10,676 nucleotides of DNA from Deltaproteobacteria bacterium (GTDB lineage: Bacteria > Chloroflexota > Dehalococcoidia > Dehalococcoidales > BS750m-G39). A program made the position numbers and the translations under genes. Location: NCBI GenBank assembly GCA_030606505.1, contig JAUWGI010000013.1:1-10676 (forward strand), in the 5' to 3' direction. The notes beneath the pieces were generated by a model. The model saw nothing but the letters and a program-made list of their open reading frames with translations. It ran no database searches and was not told the origin of the DNA. Shown here one piece after another: positions 1 to 5,052 of this stretch. Position 1 is the stretch's first letter; each line of letters begins with the position of its first letter.

Positions 1-61
1 GGCGTGGTGGTTTCTTCTCGGGTTTTAGGGCCCCGGGCCGTTTTTTTGGGGGGGGAGCCCG

Positions 62-817
62 GTGAGCCTCGTCCTGGGGCTAATCTTTGCCCTTTTCTCT
101 CCCGGCTATACGCTGGTGGCAGCCATCTTTACCAAACGTGATGACCTTGATATCGTCCAGCGCCTGGCGTTGAGCTTTGGCCTTAGCATTGTGGTGGTGC
201 CGCTGGCAGGCGTTTTCTTTAACTATACCCGCTGGGGTATCAACCTTTATTCGATGCTGTTTTCTCTCCTGGCTTTTATTATCGTGGCTGCGGCCGTCGC
301 CTGGTACCGCCGGCGCCGGCTTCCCCCGGAGGAGCGTTTTGAGCCCCGGTTCCGTTTACGGTTGTCCCAATTTTGGGGCGGCCATCACCTTTTGGATAGA
401 GCCCTCCTGGTTTTGCTGGTGGTTGTTATTATCGGGGCTATGGGCGTGCTGGTCTATGTGGCCCGGCCGCCTGAGGTGGGGCAGACATTTACCGAGTTTT
501 ATATGCTCGGTCCTGAGGGAAGAGCCGAGAATTACCCCGATGTGCTTAGTTTAGGGGAGGAGGCAACGGTTACCCTGGGGATAGTAAATCATGAGCAGGC
601 AGTAGCTGACTACAGTATCAGGGTACTTATGGGGGAGGATGAGGTGGGGGGAGTGGCCACGATTACCCTGGCGGGTGAGGAGGAGTGGGAGCAGAAGGTG
701 AGTTTTGCTCCTCTGGGGGTGGGGGAGGAGCAGAAGGTTGAGTTCCGGCTCTATAAGGGAAACGAAAATATACCCTACCACGTCCTTGATCTATGGGTTG
801 ACGTGCCTGGTAACTAG
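62..817 (+). CDS. DUF1616-family membrane protein, N-terminus probably incomplete
   Basis: A 251-residue protein of unknown function that resembles the DUF1616 family (family assignment from memory). Hydrophobic stretches lie at about residues 1-23 (containing LFSPGY), 34-53, 61-82 and 112-134, so several membrane spans are likely. RRRR at 83-86 marks a cytoplasmic side. After the last span comes an extracytoplasmic, beta-rich tail (about 140-251) with FTEFYMLGPEG and a segment like LGEEATVTLGIVNHE, which recurs in archaeal and Chloroflexi DUF1616 proteins. Family members usually carry 30-40 more N-terminal residues. Here the frame upstream of the GTG at 62 hits a TAG at 26-28, and a T7-G8 run at 41-55 separates the two. 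A homopolymer frameshift or truncation at the contig end is therefore likely, and the GTG is probably not the native start. It stands alone on this strand before a convergent small gene. Role unknown. Confidence 0.75.
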   Translation: MSLVLGLIFALFSPGYTLVAAIFTKRDDLDIVQRLALSFGLSIVVVPLAGVFFNYTRWGINLYSMLFSLLAFIIVAAAVAWYRRRRLPPEERFEPRFRLRLSQFWGGHHLLDRALLVLLVVVIIGAMGVLVYVARPPEVGQTFTEFYMLGPEGRAENYPDVLSLGEEATVTLGIVNHEQAVADYSIRVLMGEDEVGGVATITLAGEEEWEQKVSFAPLGVGEEQKVEFRLYKGNENIPYHVLDLWVDVPGN

Positions 818-854
818 CAACCTGGCTGGCTGGGGCAAAAACACACCACCACCC

Positions 855-870
855 CAGCGCTGAAGCGCTG
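855..870. repeat. Short inverted repeat between convergent genes
   Basis: CAGCGCT (855-861) and AGCGCTG (864-870) form a perfect 7-bp inverted repeat with a 2-nt gap, between the DUF1616 gene (+) and the zinc-ribbon gene (-). A hairpin loop needs at least 3 nt, so the innermost pair would open. No T-run follows on either strand, so it is at best a weak or bidirectional termination element. Confidence 0.35.
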
Positions 871-916
871 TTGAAGTCTAGCTACCGGGCGAAAAGAGAT
901 CTTAAAGCTGGTTTGA

Positions 917-1054
917 TTACTTACCGATGCGGAACATCTTGGTCCCACATACCGGGCACACACCCTGGGTTGCCGGCTTACCATTCTTCATGGTAATGCT
1001 CTTGGTGTCCTTCATCTCCCTCTTGGATCGGCACTTTACACAGTAGGCTTGCAT
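917..1054 (-). CDS. DUF5679-like zinc-ribbon mini-protein (45 aa)
   Basis: A 45-residue protein with two CxxC knuckles, C5-C8 (YCVKC) and C33-C36 (CPVCG), separated by a basic strand-rich stretch (KSITMKNGKPATQG) and ending FRIGK. This is the layout of a small treble-clef or zinc-ribbon protein and matches the DUF5679 type as I recall it. One Zn(II) is expected on the four cysteines. Function is unknown; nucleic-acid or ribosome association is only a guess. The frame extends 24 codons upstream, but ATG 1052-1054 is chosen because AAGGAGGT sits 6 nt ahead of it and the cysteine core follows at once. The longer form would also begin at about the -35 box of the promoter at 1082-1110. Transcribed alone, divergent from the methyltransferase. 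Confidence 0.85.
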   Translation of the reverse strand: MQAYCVKCRSKREMKDTKSITMKNGKPATQGVCPVCGTKMFRIGK

Positions 1055-1060
1055 CGGCTG

Positions 1061-1068
1061 ACCTCCTT
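1061..1068 (-). promoter_or_regulatory. Strong Shine-Dalgarno of the zinc-ribbon gene
   Basis: Minus-strand AAGGAGGT is complementary to the 16S 3' end and lies 6 nt before ATG 1052-1054. It decides the short 45-residue start over the longer open frame. Confidence 0.8.
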
Positions 1069-1081
1069 CTTGATTAAGAAG

Positions 1082-1110
1082 ACGATAGACTATTCTTGCC
1101 TTGATGTCAA
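1082..1110 (-). promoter_or_regulatory. Sigma70-type promoter of the zinc-ribbon gene
   Basis: On the minus strand a perfect -35 box TTGACA (1105-1110) is followed after exactly 17 nt by TATCGT (1082-1087), a 4/6 match to TATAAT. Transcription would start near 1075, leaving a leader of about 20 nt that includes the Shine-Dalgarno. The spacing and the gene-proximal position make this one of the best promoter matches in the window. Confidence 0.65.
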
Positions 1111-1239
1111 TAGGTTTGTAGCTCAATTTTTCCTTTTTTGAAGGTTATTCTTTCTTTACTTAAGCCGGCTATTTTGTTAACCTGTCTGGTAGTGCCCCTG
1201 TTCGTCAATAATAAAAAATCCCCCCCGGTGAATAAGTTT

Positions 1240-1869
1240 ATGCCGTTAACGAAAATATTCGGTGCCCAGTGCCGTAAGCCCAGTGGCTGGCTCGGTCAGT
1301 TGATGGGTCCCCTGATGAACTGGAGGCATCAGCCCTTGAGCCGCTGGACAATTGAACTGATGGATATTCAGCCGCATGATTCCGTACTGGATATCGGCTG
1401 TGGCGGCGGTATGACTATCAGAGATATGGCCAGAATCGCTACCGGCGGCTTTGTTGCCGGCGTCGATTATTCGGAAGTAATGGTGCAGCAGGCGCTGAAA
1501 CATAACGCCGCCGCCATCAGCGCCGGGCGGGTGGCCGTAAAGGGGGGTAATGTCTCCAATCTGCCTTTTGAGGACGCATCGTTTGATAGGGCCTGCGCCG
1601 TTGAGTCTTTTAACTACTGGCCGGAGCCGGTGGCCGGGCTGAAGGAAGTGCGCCGTGTCTTAAAAGACCGGGGGCTGGGGGCCATTACCACCGCCGGGAG
1701 TAAGGAGATGGATAACCACCAGAAATACGCCGTCATGGCGCAGAAGATGTGTTTTCCGCTCTACGCCGGTTCCGAGATGGTGTCCATGCTCGCTGTTGCT
1801 GGCTTTTCTGAAGTACAGTTCCGGCTTAAAGACGGCCGGGGCTGGCTTTGCGCCACGGGTGTTAAGTAG
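1240..1869 (+). CDS. Class I SAM-dependent methyltransferase
   Basis: A 209-residue methyltransferase of the Methyltransf_11/UbiE-like type. The N-terminal part KPSGWLGQLMGPLMN is shared by a group of small bacterial methyltransferases. Motif I (VLDIGCGGG, about residues 50-58) binds S-adenosylmethionine. Motif II is GVDYSEVMV, motif post-I/III includes GNVSNLPFEDASFDRA, and YWPEPVAGLKEVRRVLKDRG is the usual helix before the fourth strand. It ends with WLCATGVK. The substrate cannot be read from sequence. Start choice is uncertain: the frame is open back to a TTG at 1138, which would add a hydrophobic 34-residue leader, and there is a GTG at 1228. None has a Shine-Dalgarno. ATG 1240 is preferred because homologues as I recall them begin just before the KPSG region. 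A6 and C7 runs at 1213-1226 could hide an indel. It ends in TAG. Confidence 0.82.
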   Translation: MPLTKIFGAQCRKPSGWLGQLMGPLMNWRHQPLSRWTIELMDIQPHDSVLDIGCGGGMTIRDMARIATGGFVAGVDYSEVMVQQALKHNAAAISAGRVAVKGGNVSNLPFEDASFDRACAVESFNYWPEPVAGLKEVRRVLKDRGLGAITTAGSKEMDNHQKYAVMAQKMCFPLYAGSEMVSMLAVAGFSEVQFRLKDGRGWLCATGVK

Positions 1870-1880
1870 GTAAATTTCTG

Positions 1881-1909
1881 TTGACAATTGTGCCGATAGG
1901 GACTAAACT
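1881..1909 (+). promoter_or_regulatory. Sigma70-type promoter of the coiled-coil gene
   Basis: A perfect TTGACA (1881-1886), a 17-nt spacer, and TAAACT (1904-1909; 4/6 to TATAAT). It lies 12 nt after the methyltransferase stop and about 45 nt before the GGGGAGG ribosome site, so the helical protein downstream has its own transcription unit. Confidence 0.6.
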
Positions 1910-1961
1910 CAAATCCGAAGATGTGAAACTGGCCGGTATTTAATAAGGGCCGGGGAGGCAG

Positions 1962-3044
1962 GTGAGTGATATGGAAGAAGTGAGCAGTGAGGTCAGGCAG
2001 GGGACTGAAAGGGGCAATGGTGTCATTGCCGAGCACAAGCAGAGGCTCACCGAGGCTATTGAGACCGAGTTCAGGAGGGTAAAAGAGGGGGCGGAGCAGG
2101 AGGCGGCTTATATTATCGCCGGCGCCCGGGAGAAAGCGGAGCGGATTATCCTCGAGGCCGAAGCCAAGGTGGAACAGATTACCAGCGGGGTCCAGGCCAA
2201 GGCGGAGGAGGAGATAGCCCGGCTGGTCGCCGAGTCGCGGAGTAAGGCTGAGGAAGCTATAGCCGAGTTCGAGGATGCGGCCAGGAAGAAGGCGGAGAAG
2301 GAGGCGGCCGGCATTATTGCCGATGCCGAGGTACTGGCGGCGCAGATGGCCAGCGAGGCCGAGGCCAAGGGGAGGAAACAGGCTGAGGAGGAGCGGCGGG
2401 TGGAGGTGGAGCGCATTGTGGAGCAGGCCAGGCAGGAAGCATCCGATATGGTGGAAAGAGCTAAAGAGACGGCCGAGGCGGAGGCTGCCGGGATGGTGGC
2501 CGAGGCGAGGAAGGAAGCCGAGCAGGAAGCCATTAAGGTGACCGAGGCGGCTAAACGGGAAGCCCAGGAATCAGCTAAGGCTGTTGCTGAATTGAAAAAG
2601 CAGACCGAAAAGGAGATTAATGAGGCCAGGCAGGCGGCCCAGAAGGAAGCCCAGATGATTCTTAAGAGCGCCCGGGAGGTGGGCAAGAAGGAGGCTGAGG
2701 AGAGGTGGGGCCAAATTGTAACTGAGGCTAAACAGAAGGTGGACCGGGAGACCGGCGAGACTATAGAGAAGGCGAGGAAGAAGGGGGAGATGGAGGCGGC
2801 CAAGCAGATGACTGATAAGAAGCGGCAGGCGGAGTGGGAGGCGGCTGAGATTATGGCTGAGGCTAAGCGAATGGCGGAGCAGATTACCTCCGAGGCCAGG
2901 GGTACGGCCAAGAAGGCGCTTGAGGATTCCAGTAGGCTTATTGCTGCCGCCCACGAGAAGGCACAGGGTATTATCGAGGGGGCTCAGGAAGCGGCCGACC
3001 AGGCCAAGATAATGATGGCTAAGCTGGAGAAGTCCGGGGGATAG
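1962..3044 (+). CDS. Long alanine/glutamate-rich helical (coiled-coil) protein
   Basis: A 360-residue, highly charged A/E/K/R-rich protein with no proline and no cysteine, predicted to be one nearly continuous helix. Spacing of hydrophobics is hendecad-like: blocks at 50-60, 61-71 and 72-82 each run 11 residues with the form hydrophobic-I-...-(A/V)-K-(A/V)-E, followed by 15-residue blocks (83-97, 98-112). Such 11/15 periods favour right-handed coiled coils, as in F-type b or V/A-type E/H stator subunits; it has no membrane anchor and no stator head, so it is not simply one of those. The only bulky breaks are W250 and W292. A filament, scaffold or nucleoid/cell-shape role is possible but unproven. 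GTG 1962 lies 3 nt after GGAGG (1954-1958); ATG 1971 (12 nt) is an alternative. It has its own promoter and terminator. Confidence 0.75.
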   Translation: MSDMEEVSSEVRQGTERGNGVIAEHKQRLTEAIETEFRRVKEGAEQEAAYIIAGAREKAERIILEAEAKVEQITSGVQAKAEEEIARLVAESRSKAEEAIAEFEDAARKKAEKEAAGIIADAEVLAAQMASEAEAKGRKQAEEERRVEVERIVEQARQEASDMVERAKETAEAEAAGMVAEARKEAEQEAIKVTEAAKREAQESAKAVAELKKQTEKEINEARQAAQKEAQMILKSAREVGKKEAEERWGQIVTEAKQKVDRETGETIEKARKKGEMEAAKQMTDKKRQAEWEAAEIMAEAKRMAEQITSEARGTAKKALEDSSRLIAAAHEKAQGIIEGAQEAADQAKIMMAKLEKSGG

Positions 3045-3071
3045 AGATTAATCAGGCTGGTGTGCTGACTT

Positions 3072-3096
3072 GGGGCGAAGGATTCGCCCCTTTTTT
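3072..3096 (+). terminator. Rho-independent terminator of the coiled-coil gene
   Basis: GGGGCGAA (3072-3079), a 3-nt loop GGA, the perfect complement TTCGCCCC (3083-3090), then T6 (3091-3096), 27 nt past the stop. The stem has 8 perfect pairs. On the opposite strand the stem lacks a T-run, so it would serve the converging response-regulator operon only weakly. Confidence 0.92.
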
Positions 3097-3110
3097 GTTG
3101 GGGGAGAAAT

Positions 3111-3572
3111 CTAAGCGGGGGCCAGGTAGTGGGCGATGTTATCGAGTAAATCCCGTGAGTTGAAGGGTTTGGTGATATAACCGTCGGCGCCTATTTCCTT
3201 GCTGAGTTGCAGGTTGAGTTTGAGGTCTATGGCGGTGAGCATGATGATGGGAATTGACCTGGTGGCCGGCTCACTCTTCAGCGCGTAGCAGCTGGTGTAT
3301 CCGTCCATTTTGGGCATCATGATGTCCATCAGGATAAGGTCCGGTTTTTCCGCACACGCCACGTCTACGGCTTGTCTTCCATCTTCGGCTTCAAGAACGG
3401 TAAAATTTTTCTTGAGCAGGGTGCACAGCAGCTTTCTGACGTTGGGCTCGTCGTCGACAATCAGTATCTTCCTTTTATCGTTGGGGCTCGTGTTTTGGCT
3501 GCCTTTGCCCGGGCGTGTGTTCCGGTTGTTTTTTTTCAGGCCCGTTTTTTGGTTGGTTATTTTCCGGCCCAT
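3111..3572 (-). CDS. Single-domain response regulator (CheY-like) with basic N-terminal extension
   Basis: A 153-residue protein: a lysine/arginine/asparagine-rich disordered leader (1-34), then one receiver domain (about 35-152) and no output domain. Receiver residues are all present: acidic pair D40-D41 (LIVDDEP), phospho-acceptor D83 (LILMDIMMPKMDG), switch T113 (IIMLTA) and K135 (YITKPF). It should accept phosphate from the upstream multi-PAS kinase and act by protein contact. It is last in the operon, 7 nt after the REC-HD-GYP stop, with AAGG about 10 nt before its ATG. The basic leader is unusual for a CheY-type protein and might bind nucleic acid or a partner. No alternative Met occurs inside the leader, so the extension is probably real. 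Ends in TAG at 3111. Confidence 0.88.
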   Translation of the reverse strand: MGRKITNQKTGLKKNNRNTRPGKGSQNTSPNDKRKILIVDDEPNVRKLLCTLLKKNFTVLEAEDGRQAVDVACAEKPDLILMDIMMPKMDGYTSCYALKSEPATRSIPIIMLTAIDLKLNLQLSKEIGADGYITKPFNSRDLLDNIAHYLAPA

Positions 3573-3579
3573 GTTTTTC

Positions 3580-4638
3580 TTACCTTACTTTATTCGTCTT
3601 CAGGGGTGTGCCGGCTGCAGCCTGGCCGTTCTTAATCACCGGTAAAGAGTTACTTATCTTGAGGAAGGCGCGGACCACCACCGGGTCGAACTGGGTGTCT
3701 GCGCACCGCTTGATTTCCCCCAGGGCTTCCTCCACCGGTATTGCCGGGCGGTAGGGGCGGTCCGAGGTCATGGCGTCAAAGGCATCGGCTGCGGCCATAA
3801 TCCTGGCTCCCAGGGGTATGTCTTCTCCGGATACCGTCTGATTGAGCCCGGCGCCATCGTAGCGGTCGTGGTGGTGCAAAATCATGGCGACGACCCTGTC
3901 GTTGACCACCGGTTTTACGATACCGGCTCCAATCTGGGTGTGAATCATAATATGTTCGTACTCGGCGGCGGTAAGTTTGGTCGGCTTGTTCTGAATGGAC
4001 TGGTCGACGGCAATCTTGCCCACATCGTGCAGCAGGCTGCCCCAGCGCAGGTCTTCAATTTCATCCTTGGGTAGGCCGAGCTGTTTGCCAATGGCCAGGG
4101 CGAGCTTGGTCACCCGCCGGGAGTGCCCCGCCGTGTACTTGTCTTTGGCTTCCAGGGCGAATACCAGCGCCTCGATGGCGCCGAGAAAGAGCCGGCGGAT
4201 TTCTACCGTCTGCTCATCTACCTTTTGCTGGAGGCGTTGCTGATACTCCCTGATTTCGAGCTCCAGCCTTCTTTTCTCCAGGGCTTTATCCACACTGATG
4301 ACTACCTCTTCCAGATTGAAGGGTTTGCAGATATAGTCGTCTGCTCCTTCTTTCATGCAGTTGATGGCGTTGCTGGCCTCGGTAACGGCCGTAGCCATAA
4401 TCACTGCCGTGTCGGCGTACTTGGTCTTTATCACCGGCAGCAGTTCTACGCCTGATTTGCCCGGCATCTTGATATCAAGAATCAGCAGCTCGGCCGGACT
4501 GGCTTGCATCTTCTCCAGCGCCCGGTCGGCGTTTTCCGCCTCGTCACAGGTGTAGCCGGCTCTGGAGAGCTTATGGTGTAGCAGCCTCCGGATTCCCATC
4601 TCGTCGTCAACAATCAGTATTTTCTCTTGCTTTTCCAC
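3580..4638 (-). CDS. REC-HD-GYP response regulator, putative cyclic-di-GMP phosphodiesterase
   Basis: A 352-residue RpfG-type protein. REC domain 5-120: D11-D12, phospho-acceptor D55 (LLILDIKMPG), T83 and K105. A helical linker (about 118-150) leads to an HD domain (about 151-330) with GHS 171-173, HD 204-205 and K208 (LLHDVGKI), H233, HHHD 255-258 and D286. These cover the expected metal ligands, so hydrolysis of cyclic-di-GMP to pGpG/GMP is likely. The eponymous GYP is replaced: DGAGLN (261-266) stands where DGxGYP is normal, a departure in the lid/partner-binding loop. Starts at GTG 4636-4638; AAAGG lies about 8 nt upstream, and the preceding regulator ends 12 nt away. The C-terminal tail (331-352) is poorly conserved and ends in LKTNKVR. 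Phosphorylation by the operon kinase would couple the sensed signal to cyclic-di-GMP level. Confidence 0.9.
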   Translation of the reverse strand: MEKQEKILIVDDEMGIRRLLHHKLSRAGYTCDEAENADRALEKMQASPAELLILDIKMPGKSGVELLPVIKTKYADTAVIMATAVTEASNAINCMKEGADDYICKPFNLEEVVISVDKALEKRRLELEIREYQQRLQQKVDEQTVEIRRLFLGAIEALVFALEAKDKYTAGHSRRVTKLALAIGKQLGLPKDEIEDLRWGSLLHDVGKIAVDQSIQNKPTKLTAAEYEHIMIHTQIGAGIVKPVVNDRVVAMILHHHDRYDGAGLNQTVSGEDIPLGARIMAAADAFDAMTSDRPYRPAIPVEEALGEIKRCADTQFDPVVVRAFLKISNSLPVIKNGQAAAGTPLKTNKVR

Positions 4639-4650
4639 TTTTCTAACCTT

Positions 4651-5052
4651 TTACGGTGAGGCAGAAGCTGAGGCTATCTTTATTACAGACCTTAACTCGT
4701 CAAGGGTGAACGGCTTGGGCAGAAACGGCCGGCCGGTTTCATCCAGGAAGGCTTTAATTTCGTCGTTGATTACGTCTCCGGTGGTGAATATCACCCGGTC
4801 TATCACCTCGGAGCCAATTTCTTTCAAATACTGGTAGAGCTCAATGCCGTTCATCCCCGGCGTCCTGATGTCAATGAGGCACAGGTCGTACTTATTCCCC
4901 TTCCCGGAGAGTCGAGCTTGAGCCGCTTTACCGTCGACAGCTACATCCACCTCGAAGCCTTCCGTCCCCAGTGCCCTGACGCACATCCTGGCTATAGACG
5001 GTTCGTCTTCTACTACCAGACTCCTTTGCTGCTGGCCGTTACCTTTTACCAT
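4651..5052 (-). CDS. Single-domain response regulator
   Basis: A 133-residue receiver-only protein. Acidic residues E15-D16 (LVVEDEP), phospho-acceptor D61 (LCLIDIRTPG), T90-T91 (IFTTGD) and K113 (LPKPFT). The first acidic residue is Glu rather than Asp, which is tolerated in many receivers. The open frame reaches 5103, but ATG 5050-5052 is chosen because AAGGAGG lies 7 nt ahead and the receiver fold begins right after; the longer N-terminus (WWSYPLTV...) reads like an out-of-frame copy of the kinase tail. The gene overlaps the kinase stop by 14 nt, which indicates translational coupling and suggests it is the kinase's most direct partner. The C-terminus is short (SASASP) and there is no output domain. 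Confidence 0.9.
   Translation of the reverse strand: MVKGNGQQQRSLVVEDEPSIARMCVRALGTEGFEVDVAVDGKAAQARLSGKGNKYDLCLIDIRTPGMNGIELYQYLKEIGSEVIDRVIFTTGDVINDEIKAFLDETGRPFLPKPFTLDELRSVIKIASASASP

Noticed and set aside
855..870. Intrinsic terminator between the convergent genes
   Set aside because: The inverted repeat has a 2-nt gap and no T-run on either side, so it does not meet the pattern. Listed only as a repeat.
2108..2911. 267-residue open frame on the minus strand inside the coiled-coil gene
   Set aside because: Serine/alanine-rich antisense shadow that arises because the Ala/Glu-rich gene leaves no stops on the other strand. It has no ribosome site and no recognisable domain.
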